Assembly (NCBI RefSeq): GCF_021023085.1
Contig: NZ_PGCK01000010.1
Location: 62,001-126,000, forward strand
Origin: Methanooceanicella nereidis
GTDB lineage: Archaea > Halobacteriota > Methanocellia > Methanocellales > Methanocellaceae
Reading direction: 5' to 3'
DNA: 64,000 bases
The translations under genes and the position numbers were made by a program. Positions within the stretch are counted from its first letter, which is position 1. The number at the start of each line of letters is the position of its first letter. The notes beneath the pieces were generated by a model that saw only the letters and a list, made by a program, of their open reading frames with translations, had not been told where the DNA came from and ran no database searches. Shown one piece after another: positions 54,148 through 63,686 of this stretch.

Positions 54148-55479
54148 ATGGATATAGAAGGATATGCGAAGAGAGGCATTAAAAAGCAAGACCCGGAGCT
54201 TACTGAAAAGCTTACCGAAAGAATACTGGAGATCAAGAACATTTCAAAGGAAGGCGCTCGAAAGCTTGCCGAAGCCGTCATAACTGAGGCAAAAGCCACC
54301 ATTGATGTAAAAGATAAAATAATAGCTTTACAGCCATGCGGCGTCACGATGGGAGAGTTCGGTGTCGGTTCGCGCGGCAAGGGAGATTTTTACGCTCATA
54401 AAAAGATAGCCGAGGTCATCGGCAAGACAAAAGCGGTCTGTGATTCAAGCCAGCTGGACGACTCAGGCGTTGTGGAAGCAGGTGGAAAATATGTCGTCGT
54501 CACAGTTGACGGCATGCATTCAAGGCTCTCTGATTTCCCCTTCCTGGCGGGTTTTCACGTGACACGCGCATCATTAAGGGACCTCTTTGTAATGGGAGCC
54601 CGGCCGGTAGCCCTGTTATCGGACATACATGTAGCCGATGACGGCGACGTTGCCAAGATATTCGACTATACTGCGGGAATAGCCACAGTGTCGGATCTTA
54701 TCGGAGTGCCGCTGGTCACGGGAAGCACCTTACGCATAGGCGGCGATATGGTAATAGGCGAGCGCATGACGGGCTGTGTGGGAGCGGTAGGGGTAGCCGA
54801 AAACCTGACAGCGCGTATACAGTCCCGGCCAGGGGACGTCATCATGGTAAGCGAAGGAGCAGGAGGAGGCACAGTGTCCACCACGGCGCTGTATTTCGGA
54901 ATGCAGGACGTCGTAGAGAAGACGCTTAACGTTAAGTTCCTCGAAGCTTGCCAGGCGCTATTCGAAAACGATCTCATAGACAAGATACATGCCATGACGG
55001 ACGTCACCAACGGAGGCATCAGGGGCGACGCATACGAGATAGCCGGTACCGCTGAAGTAAAACTGGTATTCTACGAGGAGCGCATAAGAAAGCTTGTAGA
55101 GCCTACTGTCCTGGATATGTTAAATAAGCTGAAGATAGATTACCTCGGAGTATCCCTGGATGCCCTTCTTATAATCGCCCCTGCCGAGAATGCCGAAGAG
55201 ATCATGAAGGCGGTCCGCAGCAAGGGAGTGGGCATAGACATTGTCGGAGAAGTAAAAGAGGGCAATGGCGCCTATATCGTCAGGGACGGCGTGGAAATGG
55301 ACTTTGTCCCGCTCTTCAGGGAGTCGGCCTATACGCCGGTCAAAAAGGTAGTTGGCGAAGAGACCCCGATGACTTTCGAGGAGATGCAAAAGAAGGTTGA
55401 TTCTGCCGCAATTAATGCGGTCAGGAAGAAAGAGCTCATGTTAGAAAGGATAAAAAAGAACTCGAAGCCCCTGGCATAA
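54148..55479 (+). CDS. AIR-synthase/SelD-related ATP-binding protein
   Basis: 443 residues. The AIR synthase/HypE/SelD fold is seen in GVTMGEFGVGSRGKGDF, CDSSQLDDSGVVEAGGKYVVVTVDGMHS, MGARPVALLSDI and the Gly-rich MVSEGAGGGTVSTTALYFG. The first 45 residues are an additional helical segment. The archaeal family is often called selenophosphate synthetase-related; it lacks the Cys/Sec of SelD and its reaction is unknown. A GGTGAG site precedes the start. The stop lies in a terminator hairpin shared with the convergent gene. Confidence 0.82.
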   Translation: MDIEGYAKRGIKKQDPELTEKLTERILEIKNISKEGARKLAEAVITEAKATIDVKDKIIALQPCGVTMGEFGVGSRGKGDFYAHKKIAEVIGKTKAVCDSSQLDDSGVVEAGGKYVVVTVDGMHSRLSDFPFLAGFHVTRASLRDLFVMGARPVALLSDIHVADDGDVAKIFDYTAGIATVSDLIGVPLVTGSTLRIGGDMVIGERMTGCVGAVGVAENLTARIQSRPGDVIMVSEGAGGGTVSTTALYFGMQDVVEKTLNVKFLEACQALFENDLIDKIHAMTDVTNGGIRGDAYEIAGTAEVKLVFYEERIRKLVEPTVLDMLNKLKIDYLGVSLDALLIIAPAENAEEIMKAVRSKGVGIDIVGEVKEGNGAYIVRDGVEMDFVPLFRESAYTPVKKVVGEETPMTFEEMQKKVDSAAINAVRKKELMLERIKKNSKPLA

Positions 55480-55505
55480 GCCACATGGGCTTCAACCTGT
55501 TTTTT
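55464..55505 (+). terminator. Terminator hairpin containing the stop codon of the AIR-synthase-like gene
   Basis: GAAGCCC (55464-55470) pairs with GGGCTTC (55487-55493); TAA (55477-55479) is in the loop; a T run follows. It may also serve the convergent gene ending at 55504. Confidence 0.65.
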
Positions 55506-56430
55506 ATTTCTTTACAAGTTTTCTTAACACAAGTATAACGATCGTCAGGATCGCTGCCCCTATCGCAGATACGAGTAATATTCCCTGCACCTGTTTTTCT
55601 GTATCGCCTGATGGCGATGGAGTCGATGTCGGCGTCACTATGGGCGTCGTGGTCGGGACTGTCGTAGGTGCTGCTGTCGCGGTCGGCTCCGGCGACACAA
55701 CAGGAGTTGCTTCAGGAGTTGCGGTGATAGTGGCCTCATAATCCTCTATCCGGATATTTACCGTAGGATTATCCGCCGTTATCGTCGTGATCAGATACCC
55801 GGTCTTTCCTTCTTTTTGGGCTTCTATATAATAGGTATCGAGTGGCAATTTATCGAACCGGTACTGTCCAGGAGCCCCGGTGCTGCTATCCGAGGATACC
55901 TGCGGGTTATTGGCTACATGGACCAGCGACCCCTTATTCTGGCCGTCGGTATTGTATACGGCCACAATGGCCCCCTGTACTCCATTATAGGACTTATCGG
56001 TGATCAGGCCGCTTAACGTCCCGTACCCTCCGACACGGAAAGTTTTCGTCGCAGAGATCCCGCTGCTCGACTTTATCGCCGTGGCTGTGATATTCACATA
56101 TCCAGATTTATCCGTCGTCACGAAATCAAGTCGTGCAATGCCGTTATCATCGGTCAGGCTATATGATCCTGATTCTACAGCGATTATGGAACTGTCGCTT
56201 GAGGTGAAGTAAACCCTTGTCCCGTTTATCGAGTACGGGCCTCCGCCGAGGGTAACCTGGACTTCTATGGTATAGCTATTACCTCCGGCCGCGAACATAT
56301 CCTCATCCCCGAGGAACTGGACACCATCCGGCGACACTACCTGTGCCGCACCCTGACCGGCGATGAAACCAGGGATAATTAACAACATCAGCGATAAGAA
56401 GACGATGAACTTCGAGAACTGCAAAGACAA
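55504..56430 (-). CDS. Secreted protein with Ig-like and carboxypeptidase-regulatory-like domains
   Basis: 308 residues. Signal peptide at residues about 6-28; a bacterial-Ig-like domain at about 35-135; a carboxypeptidase-regulatory-like domain at about 137-230 (GTLSGLITDKSYNGVQGAIV, GQYRFDKLPLDTYYIEAQK); a Thr/Pro-rich stalk (about 232-275); and a C-terminal membrane helix with a Lys-rich end. It is an extracellular, membrane-anchored surface protein. It resembles in design the secreted proteins at 45987 and 47557. Confidence 0.78.
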   Translation of the reverse strand: MSLQFSKFIVFLSLMLLIIPGFIAGQGAAQVVSPDGVQFLGDEDMFAAGGNSYTIEVQVTLGGGPYSINGTRVYFTSSDSSIIAVESGSYSLTDDNGIARLDFVTTDKSGYVNITATAIKSSSGISATKTFRVGGYGTLSGLITDKSYNGVQGAIVAVYNTDGQNKGSLVHVANNPQVSSDSSTGAPGQYRFDKLPLDTYYIEAQKEGKTGYLITTITADNPTVNIRIEDYEATITATPEATPVVSPEPTATAAPTTVPTTTPIVTPTSTPSPSGDTEKQVQGILLVSAIGAAILTIVILVLRKLVKK

Positions 56431-56700
56431 CTATAACTTCCTCCAGATATTATCAGTAATAGAGTCCAAAAGATAAAGGTTTTGTTTCCACAAGCAGGAT
56501 TTATTAATGATAAAAAAGCCTAAATTATCTATCCGGTATTTTTCCTAAATAGGTACATCAGTACAACCGTTATCAATCAATCACTAAGGTAAAAAAGACC
56601 ACTGGCTTTCACCACGAAATCTTTGAAGAGCGGGGTCTTGCTCAGGTTTTAAGAATGAAATAACGTGTCTTTCCTATTGGTCTTTGAGATGAAGTTTTTT
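56431..56700. other. Intergenic, no gene; mixed repeat remnants
   Basis: Stops in all frames. CTTTCACCACGAAATC near 56607 resembles an arm of the dispersed palindromic family. It leads into the long palindrome. Confidence 0.4.
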
Positions 56701-56701
56701 G

Positions 56702-57245
56702 GTTGTTCCTGTCGGATGGCAGGTAGGCACATAACCTCACAAAAACACGGAAACACTAAAATTTTTTATATGATATTTTAAGAGCTCAAAAAGCACCAAA
56801 AACTCACTCACCAAATCACGAAGGCTCAAGTATCACAGTCAACGCTCTAACACCTCTAACGCTCGGCTCAACGCACTAACCTCTCAAAGTCACCAACGCT
56901 AAAACAAGGCCCGAACATTCTCCAAAAACACTAAAATCTAATATCCCGGTCTGTGTTCGCCTGACCTATAACAGGGAAATATAGATCATTTAAACGTCAA
57001 CCGAGATGTTAAAATTTCGTGCCCTTGGAGAATGTTCGGGCCTTGTTTTAGCGTTGGTGAATTAGAGAGGTTAGTGCGTTGAGCCGTGCATTAGAGCCTT
57101 TAGTGCGTTGACGGTGATACTAGAGCATTTGTGGTTTGGTGAGTGAACCTTTGGGTTTTCGTGACCTTAAATTCTAAAAAAAAAATTTGTGGTTCTGTGT
57201 TTCTGTGAGGTTACGTATCTACCTGCCATCCGACAGGCACAACGG
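56702..57245. repeat. Long palindromic element of about 550 bp
   Basis: Two arms of about 240 bp run in opposite orientation around a centre near 56945-56995. Outer ends: GTTGTTCCTGTCGGATGGCA on the left and its complement at 57226-57245. Inner part: CTCAACGCACTAACCTCTC and AAAACAAGGCCCGAACATTC on the left, complemented on the right at about 57027-57100. No coding frame of note. A tip of the same sequence occurs at 26588-26625. Confidence 0.85.
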
Positions 57246-57312
57246 CAGAACATCGATCCCATAATAGATGTTACATGCAAGTCTTTACAGAGACCTTCAA
57301 AAAGTTTTTCAT

Positions 57313-57497
57313 GGGAGCGCACGAAGGCGAACAAGGACCACTATTTTTCACCACAAGCGCACAAAGGGACACAAGGGTACACAAAGGACTTCTTAAGAAG
57401 GGTTAGTATATACTTAAAAAAATTAGTGTACCTTATTCGCCTTCTTGCGCTTCGTGGTGAAAGCCAGTGGTCCTTTGTGTGCCTTTGTGGTCAAAGG
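57313..57497. repeat. Dispersed palindromic element F
   Basis: Left arm GCGCACGAAGGCGAACAAGG and TTCACCACAAGCGCACAAAG, centre CACAAAGGACTTCTTAAG, A-rich stretch, then GTGTACCTTATTCGCCTTC and GCGCTTCGTGGTGAAAG. It lies directly beside the long palindrome. Confidence 0.85.
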
Positions 57498-57601
57498 GAA
57501 GATAGAATAAAACTATTAATTAAAATGATACACGGTTAAGTGTAAAAATAATATTAAAAAAGTTGAGAATGATCCGTCCGCATTTAAGCTTATAGACAGG
57601 A

Positions 57602-58588
57602 TCAATCTTTACAGCCGCAGGTTATCTTTACCTGGTTCCCCTCTTGCTCAAGCTGCTGCTGCTCTTTTAATTCGGCACGCATCTTACCCATAGTGGTCTT
57701 GAGCTCGGCGAAAGCGTTGTGCTGGTGTATGCTCTCCTCATTGATCTGCTTGATCGTTATTACAGATTCGTCCGGCAGCTCGGTGAACCCTGATACAAGG
57801 CGTCTTGCCATGTCCCTGACACAGTCTTCGACGAACTTGGGGTTGCAATGGGCGTTCTTAACGACCTGGTGCTCGTCCAGCCTCTTTAACAGCTCATAGT
57901 TCATAGTGCTCATAGAATGCTCTATGATGTCTATGAGCTTGTTCAGCGAGACCTCGTGATCTCCCGTGACCTCGATGGACACGATGCCGTGTCCTCTCTG
58001 ATTATGGGTGGCCATCGGTATTTTATTGAGGAACGCATCTATCTTGGACTGCTCTATGCCGAGGTCCTGAAGCTCCTTCTTTGCCTCTTCCTTCATGGCT
58101 TCCTGAGCACACGGGCATGCTGTTATGCCTACAACGTCAGCGCCAATGACTTTCCGGACCCGGATATTGTCATCCCTCTCGGCCATGGCCTTAGCGAATA
58201 CTTTGACGACCTTTTGCGATTTCATCTCGCTCATCGGTGTCTTTCTTTTTACGATGTACTCGCTGTCCATGTGGACCTCTGACCTTGTCGCATATTCGTG
58301 CCTCTTGAGCAGGCGGCGGGCGACTTCTCCGCAAAGATCCTCGATCTCAAAGACCGGGGATTTAACAGCCTCTTCCAGTACCTCGTCGATAACTTCAAAG
58401 TTTCTCGATAGGTTTGCTCCTCGCCTTTCAGAGGGAAGGTCGACATACATGTTGAACGTAGAGATAAGTATGATAGGCCTCTTGTTCTCTCTTGCTACCT
58501 TTACTAGTTTTTTTACATTCGTAACGCCAACGCGTGAAAGGTTTATAGCGACCTCCGAGCGTGTGGCCTGAACATCTGGCAATATCAT
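57602..58588 (-). CDS. mptA: GTP cyclohydrolase MptA (FolE2 family)
   Basis: 328 residues from ATG 58588. It is the Fe(II)-dependent type I cyclohydrolase that begins methanopterin synthesis by converting GTP to 7,8-dihydroneopterin cyclic phosphate. Motifs: [11 protein letters not shown] with the conserved Cys, [16 protein letters not shown] with metal-binding His, and [15 protein letters not shown]. The frame opens at 58624; I prefer 58588, since [13 protein letters not shown] is the family's usual beginning. A Cys-rich tail (ITCGCKD) closes it. It is next to mch, divergent. Confidence 0.88.
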   Translation of the reverse strand: MILPDVQATRSEVAINLSRVGVTNVKKLVKVARENKRPIILISTFNMYVDLPSERRGANLSRNFEVIDEVLEEAVKSPVFEIEDLCGEVARRLLKRHEYATRSEVHMDSEYIVKRKTPMSEMKSQKVVKVFAKAMAERDDNIRVRKVIGADVVGITACPCAQEAMKEEAKKELQDLGIEQSKIDAFLNKIPMATHNQRGHGIVSIEVTGDHEVSLNKLIDIIEHSMSTMNYELLKRLDEHQVVKNAHCNPKFVEDCVRDMARRLVSGFTELPDESVITIKQINEESIHQHNAFAELKTTMGKMRAELKEQQQLEQEGNQVKITCGCKD

Positions 58589-58710
58589 TATGATCATCCG
58601 CTTGTTTGAATATCTAGTTATCATGGCTTTAACAGTTTAATAGTTTTTGGGTACATGTGCGGGGGGAAAAATTAAAAACTAATGCTTGCTATTAAATCTT
58701 GGTGAAATTT

Positions 58711-59667
58711 TTGATCAGTGTCAACGAATTAGGTTATTCCATAGTTGAGGAGATGCTGGACTTCGCAGAGGATTATAAGGTCGAGCCCCAGACGCTTGCA
58801 AACGATTCAGTGGTCATCGACTGCGGTGTGAAGGCAGAGGGAGGCTACGAAGCCGGTCTGCTGTACACGCAGGTCTGCATGGGAGGACTCGCCACCCCGA
58901 CCATAACACACAAGAAGCTGGGACACGAATTCTTCTTGCCTTTCATGGAAGTATCCACCGATTACCCGAGCATAGCCTGCCTTGCGGCACAGAAGGCCGG
59001 ATGGCAGATAAAGGTAGAAGACTATTTCGCAATGGGTTCCGGACCCGCAAGGGCGCTGGCCCTTAAGCCGAAACACACCTTTGAGGTCATCGAGTACGAA
59101 GACGATTACGATTTCGCCGTGATCGCACTTGAAGCTGATAAGCTTCCGAACGAGAAGGTCATGGACTACATCGCTACCGAATGTGGCGTGGACTCCTCGA
59201 GCGTCGTCGCATTAGTGGCACCGACAAACAGCCTTGTCGGCTCCTTACAGATCGCGGGCCGTGTCGTCGAGATGGCCATCTATAAGCTCAACGAGATGGG
59301 CTTCGACACCCGCAAGATAATCAGCGCATTCGGCAGCGTGCCCGTACCTCCGGTCAAGAAGAACGGGGCGGTCGCCATGGGTACAACGAACGATGCGTCC
59401 ATATACCACGGCAGCGTCACGCTCACGGTGAACGGCGGAGGCATTAAGGACTTCGTCAACAAGATCCCGTCCTCGACGTCGAAGGATTACGGAAGGCCGT
59501 TCTTCACGATATTCAAGGAAGCGGGCTTCGACTTCTACAAGATCGACAAGTCCATCTTCGCACCGGCAGAAGTTATCGTCAACGATATTTCTGCAGGCGA
59601 GACCTACCGCGCAGGAAAGGTCAACCCCGAAGTCATAATGGAATCTTTCGGCATAAAGAACATATAA
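58711..59667 (+). CDS. mch: Methenyltetrahydromethanopterin cyclohydrolase
   Basis: 318 residues from TTG 58711, giving MISVNELGYSIVEEML, the usual Mch start; a GGTGA site is five bases upstream. An earlier TTG at 58699 precedes that site and is less likely. Motifs: VVIDCGVKAEGGYEAGLLY, GSGPARALA, VALVAPTNSLVGS and GRVVEMA with catalytic Arg and Glu. It interconverts methenyl- and N5-formyl-H4MPT in the main C1 pathway. Divergent from mptA; a strong terminator follows. This is the canonical copy; a paralogue is at 42040. Confidence 0.92.
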   Translation: MISVNELGYSIVEEMLDFAEDYKVEPQTLANDSVVIDCGVKAEGGYEAGLLYTQVCMGGLATPTITHKKLGHEFFLPFMEVSTDYPSIACLAAQKAGWQIKVEDYFAMGSGPARALALKPKHTFEVIEYEDDYDFAVIALEADKLPNEKVMDYIATECGVDSSSVVALVAPTNSLVGSLQIAGRVVEMAIYKLNEMGFDTRKIISAFGSVPVPPVKKNGAVAMGTTNDASIYHGSVTLTVNGGGIKDFVNKIPSSTSKDYGRPFFTIFKEAGFDFYKIDKSIFAPAEVIVNDISAGETYRAGKVNPEVIMESFGIKNI

Positions 59668-59670
59668 ATT

Positions 59671-59700
59671 AAATAAACCCTGAACAGGGGTTTATTTTTC
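59671..59700 (+). terminator. Terminator of mch
   Basis: AAATAAACCC (59671-59680) pairs with GGGTTTATTT (59688-59697), ten base pairs with a seven-base loop, followed by T residues; four bases after the stop. Confidence 0.75.
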
Positions 59701-59804
59701 ACTCTTTTTTTAAAAAATGTAAATATCATTTTGTTTTTTTAGCCTTAGTTCAAGTTAACATCAATAGATTAAAATTAACTTATATATTGCTCATTTCATC
59801 ATCT

Positions 59805-59972
59805 GCACAAAGGCGAAAAAAGAACACTAACTCTCACCACGAAGCGCACGGAGGGACACAAGGGTACACAAAGGACTTTTTAAGGATTAGCAGATACTAA
59901 AAAAATTTGTGGACATTTTCGCCTTCGTGCGCTTCGCAGTGAAAAATAATGGACCTCTGTAGCCCTATGAGA
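59805..59972. repeat. Dispersed palindromic element G
   Basis: Shorter copy: CTCACCACGAAGCGCACGGA on the left, CACAAAGGACTTTTTAAGG, A-rich centre and GCCTTCGTGCGCTTCGCAG on the right. It fills most of the gap between mch and mptG. Confidence 0.8.
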
Positions 59973-60003
59973 AAAATTAATTGTTTTACCTGCACAGCAC
60001 GGC

Positions 60004-61038
60004 TTATATTATCTGGCTTACCACTTTGCTTCTGGATTCTGCCTTTTCCGCATTATCCAATACGGTGAAACCGTGGTTATTCGGGCCTGTGATCCAGCTT
60101 ACATAAGGAGTGTCCATGTCATCGAGATGCTCGGTAACTGCCTTTCTTATCTCTATGGCATCATTATCGTTGTCAGTCAGTCCGAACACTGTCGGCCCAA
60201 AAGAGCTCATGCCGCTGCCATACGAGCCTGCGTTGTTCATGATGCTCAATAGGTTGGGAACGAGCGGAGATTTAAGCTGGACCTCGACGTTCTTGAAGCC
60301 TATGTTCTGCATGGTATTTATCGCCTTACCGAAAGTAGCGATGTCCTTTTCAAGTATTCCGGGGACCAGCTGCATGAGGATCACACGGCATATCTTATTC
60401 GTCTCTGTCTCATTAAGAGGGAAGGACGACTCGAAGATGTCTACTTCGGATTTTCCATGGGAACCCTCATAGTTCAACGGGGTCACCAGGACAAAACGCC
60501 AGTCCTCGGGAACATCGCACCGGAGGACCTGGGGGGACACCTTTGCTTTCGACGCGGATGAAGGCATACAGGATGATTTTTCCTTTCCTTTGCCGAAGCT
60601 GTGCCCGCAATCCAGTATAAATCCGCCCCGGTCAAAAGCGCGCACACCTATGCCGGAAGTGCCGCCCCTGCCGACAAGGCGGGAAAGTTCATCTATGTTC
60701 GTATAGCTGATACCGTACTCCCTGCAGATGGCATATGCGAGCGCAAGGCTCATCTGCGTTTTTGACCCGAAGCCTGCGTGGCTCGGTATCTCCTCTTCTA
60801 CGGTAATTTCCATGTCCGGGAGAGGCCGGTTCAGCTTATTACAGATATTTTGAGCGATATCCTGAATAAGCTTTGGATTTGATCCATTGACCTGGAACGA
60901 TTTTCCTCTACGAATGGACAGCACGTTGCCAGGGTTAGATAACGAAACTCCGGTACCACCGTCGATCCGGCCCAGATCCCCGTTAAAGTCTATCAACCCA
61001 AAATGCAAACGTGAGGGCGTTGAGATCTTAAATTTCAT
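60004..61038 (-). CDS. mptG: Beta-ribofuranosylaminobenzene 5'-phosphate synthase
   Basis: 344 residues, GHMP-kinase fold. N-terminal STPSRLHFGLIDFNGDLGRIDGGTGVSL is the signature of RFAP synthase, followed by the GHMP loop IPSHAGFGSKTQMSLALA (about residues 88-105). It joins 4-hydroxybenzoate (or aminobenzoate) with phosphoribosyl diphosphate, releasing CO2, in methanopterin synthesis. The C terminus holds the second GHMP motif (GSYGSGMSSFGPTVFG). It is near mptA and mch, so this is a tetrahydromethanopterin locus. Confidence 0.9.
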   Translation of the reverse strand: MKFKISTPSRLHFGLIDFNGDLGRIDGGTGVSLSNPGNVLSIRRGKSFQVNGSNPKLIQDIAQNICNKLNRPLPDMEITVEEEIPSHAGFGSKTQMSLALAYAICREYGISYTNIDELSRLVGRGGTSGIGVRAFDRGGFILDCGHSFGKGKEKSSCMPSSASKAKVSPQVLRCDVPEDWRFVLVTPLNYEGSHGKSEVDIFESSFPLNETETNKICRVILMQLVPGILEKDIATFGKAINTMQNIGFKNVEVQLKSPLVPNLLSIMNNAGSYGSGMSSFGPTVFGLTDNDNDAIEIRKAVTEHLDDMDTPYVSWITGPNNHGFTVLDNAEKAESRSKVVSQII

Positions 61039-61589
61039 TGGTCAATCATCCTTAACTTAAATGCCTATTATTTACCATTTATGACATATATAGTTAATTA
61101 TCGCCGGTATCCAGAAAATACCAGTTCTGTTGCCCATCCATGAAAAATAATTTTCAGGGCCATATATCCTGTGATATTATGCCTATCTAGGTCACTTTAT
61201 TCATTTATATTGATTTCGATAGATGCACAAACATGTAGTATTGAACTTTTATATATTATAGAATTTTCGGAAGGTAACCGCTTTTTTACCGGAAATATAG
61301 CTGAGGATAATGTATTCTTATCTATCGGGAAAAGACAGTTAAGATATTGAGGATAATTCCGGGCATGATAGTCCTGACGTAAAGTCCCGGCCTGATAAAA
61401 TGTTTAATCTTAAATAAGTCTTTAAAATGCTTTATTTACAAAAATTAGTACAAATTACTTCTCTTTTTGAAAATACAATCTTTTAATTTAGAATTAAATA
61501 GAAAATTTACTTATATAAACATATGATAGTTATTATTTGGAAACGTCACGTTAAAGCCGTTTTCCCAGGCTAACAAAAGAAGTGGAAAC
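61039..61589. other. AT-rich intergenic stretch, no gene seen
   Basis: About 550 bases between the start of mptG and the hairpin at 61590. It is AT-rich with scattered stops. It must contain the mptG promoter. No repeat or tRNA seen. Confidence 0.5.
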
Positions 61590-61628
61590 GCCGCTGTAGT
61601 GCTTCCTTGCAGGAAGTGTTACGGCGGC
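61590..61628. ncRNA. Strong 18-bp hairpin, possible structured RNA
   Basis: GCCGCTGTAGTGCTTCCT (61590-61607) pairs with AGGAAGTGTTACGGCGGC (61611-61628) across a three-base loop. All 18 pairs hold on the plus strand: fourteen Watson-Crick and four G-U. On the plus strand the pairs at 595/623, 599/619, 600/618 and 601/617 are wobbles, which would be mismatches in DNA or on the opposite RNA strand (A-C), so a plus-strand RNA is favoured. Whether it is an RNA gene or a leader element of mmp10 is open. Confidence 0.4.
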
Positions 61629-61931
61629 ATTTGTCATCCATTTTTTAATCGATACTTTTGTTGTTTTGAACGTATGTATGTGGTCTTGTTTTTTTCCAAT
61701 AGGCCTGGCTCTCTCTAATATCTCAAAATATATTATAAAGGCGTTGAGTCTTTGAGATGAGAATGCATCAAATTCTGGCACAACATTAAGGATATCTATC
61801 AAAGGACAATGAAATTATAAACCAACGAACTAATGGCACACAAACATAAAATCATCTGGAAAGCTATATGTGTAATTCCTTCCATACTTATTGAAAACCA
61901 TATAGCTGGATAAAGATAACTGGTGTGAACA

Positions 61932-63167
61932 ATGGTCGAGGTATTAGCTGACGTAGGCGGGAGTCCGGGTAAGGACTGTAAAGGATTTTGCAAATACTGT
62001 TATTTCAGGAATGTAAAGGAGGTCCCGCCATTCGGCTGTAAGTATTGTTTCCCGTTCCAGAAAGGCTGTGATTATTGCACCCGGGGCGTAAGGGAGCAGT
62101 ATTCCGGATTTAAGCCGCTGGAGATGGTAATGGCCGAAATAACGAACTCCATAATGTTCACTCCGAACATAGAAAAGATCACCATTAGCGGCGGCGGTGA
62201 CGTAAGCTGCTATCCCCAGTTGAAAGAGCTGGTATCATATTTGAGCCAGTTCGGGATACCCATACACCTCGGGTACACCAGCGGCAAAGGGTTTGACGGC
62301 CCGGAAGACGCTGACTTCTTTATCGAGCATAACGTTACAGAGGTAACTTTCACGGTATTCTCTGCCGACCCCAAAAAGAGAAAAGAATACATGAACGATA
62401 AGCATCCGGAAGAGTCTCTGGAAGCGCTGAAAAAGTTCTGTAAACATTGCAAGGTATACGCGGCATCTGTGCTGGTACCTGGCGTCAACGATGGCGACGA
62501 CCTCATAAATACCTGTGACACGCTTAAAAAGTGGGGCGTAAAAGGAGTGTTGTTGATGAGGTTCGCCAACAGCGAAGAGCAGGGCCTGATACTGCAGAAC
62601 GGACCTATTATCAAAGGCGTGGTCCCGCATACTGTCGAACAGTTCGAGTCCATAGTGAAGGATATAGCGTCAAAATATTCTTTCAGGGTAGCGGGAACTC
62701 CGCTGGGCGATCCGAAGTTTGGCTCTCCTTTCGCCATACGTAACGATCCGAAGAAGCTGCTGAAGCTTCCAAAGGTGACAAAGGAAGCTACCATCATTTC
62801 AGGTAGTATCGCCGGGCCGCTAATCGCAGATATCTTCGCTAAACTGGGCAGCAGCGTAAACGTAGTCCCGGTCAAAAAGGAGATAGCGTGCCTCATGACA
62901 ATATCGGACCTCAGGGGCATCAACCTTAAAGAGGTTAAGGAGACGGTCATATTGCCGGGAAGGGCTTTCTTATTCGACAAGGAGGCTGAAGAGATACTTT
63001 GCAGCGACGGCGTCGACCGTTTAGTGCGCAGAGGACCTGACAGGCTGACGGCAGACGGCGAAATGACCATCGGGATGAAAAAGTCCGATGTAATAAAATT
63101 CGAGGTGGAGGCATTCACCGAGCTGATAGAGCTGATCAACGCTATCGGGTTGCCCCCGAAAGATTAA
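61932..63167 (+). CDS. mmp10: Methyl-CoM reductase arginine methyltransferase (radical SAM/B12)
   Basis: 411 residues, recognised by its Cys-rich N terminus: [33 protein letters not shown] (residues about 18-52). Methanogenesis marker 10 methylates an arginine in McrA using SAM, a 4Fe-4S cluster and cobalamin. The core has [10 protein letters not shown] and a TIM-barrel; the C-terminal third is the family-specific domain ([32 protein letters not shown]). The mcr operon is not in the window. A GGTGTGAA site precedes the ATG. The need for cobalamin ties it to the cob/btu genes. Confidence 0.92.
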   Translation: MVEVLADVGGSPGKDCKGFCKYCYFRNVKEVPPFGCKYCFPFQKGCDYCTRGVREQYSGFKPLEMVMAEITNSIMFTPNIEKITISGGGDVSCYPQLKELVSYLSQFGIPIHLGYTSGKGFDGPEDADFFIEHNVTEVTFTVFSADPKKRKEYMNDKHPEESLEALKKFCKHCKVYAASVLVPGVNDGDDLINTCDTLKKWGVKGVLLMRFANSEEQGLILQNGPIIKGVVPHTVEQFESIVKDIASKYSFRVAGTPLGDPKFGSPFAIRNDPKKLLKLPKVTKEATIISGSIAGPLIADIFAKLGSSVNVVPVKKEIACLMTISDLRGINLKEVKETVILPGRAFLFDKEAEEILCSDGVDRLVRRGPDRLTADGEMTIGMKKSDVIKFEVEAFTELIELINAIGLPPKD

Positions 63168-63176
63168 AATAAAATT

Positions 63177-63686
63177 TTAAAAGTTCGTCAGAGCCCTTTT
63201 TACCTGTATCTTTTTTATCGCCTGATCTGCGCTCCGCTTTACCTGGTCATAATCCTCTTTGGCGGCTTTTTTCAATGGCCCCAGCGCTTTTTCGCTCCCT
63301 ATCTCCCCCAGGGCATAAGCGGCCATAGCCCGGACATCCGCGTTTTTATCGGTGTTCAGTGCATCTATGAGCGGGTCGACGGCCATTAGGTCTTTAGTCG
63401 CCGCAAGGCTGCAGGCGGCATCTACTGCCAGTTTCGGGTCTTTAAGATTATTGATCAAGGTCTCGACATCATGGTCCACTGCCATATTAACATTCTTTTT
63501 TCTCATCGCTATTTCGACGATCTTGATGAATATGATCATTCCGGCAATCACAAGTGCTGTCATGCCCAGGACATATAACAGACTTTCATTGCTTGAGGGG
63601 ACTTCCTCTGATTGCGCATAAGCTACGGGCACAATAAAAATGGCACACAGGATAGTTATCAATAATATTGTATAATGGCGATCCAT
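63177..63686 (-). CDS. HEAT-repeat protein with signal peptide and membrane helix
   Basis: 169 residues. Signal peptide (residues about 5-24, ending AYAQ), a membrane helix at about 37-58, and then HEAT/PBS-lyase-type repeats: VETLINNLKDPKLAVDAACSLA, AVDPLIDALNTDKNADVRAMAAYALGEIG and ALGPLKKAAKEDYDQVKRSA. It would bind a partner on the inner or outer face of the membrane. A strong CCGGAGGAAG site precedes the start. It converges with mmp10. Function unknown. Confidence 0.8.
   Translation of the reverse strand: MDRHYTILLITILCAIFIVPVAYAQSEEVPSSNESLLYVLGMTALVIAGMIIFIKIVEIAMRKKNVNMAVDHDVETLINNLKDPKLAVDAACSLAATKDLMAVDPLIDALNTDKNADVRAMAAYALGEIGSEKALGPLKKAAKEDYDQVKRSADQAIKKIQVKRALTNF

Noticed and set aside
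61551-61802. Minus-strand frame of 83 codons before mmp10
   Set aside because: It spans the strong hairpin, lacks a ribosome binding site and shows no recognisable fold; the hairpin itself explains part of its sequence.
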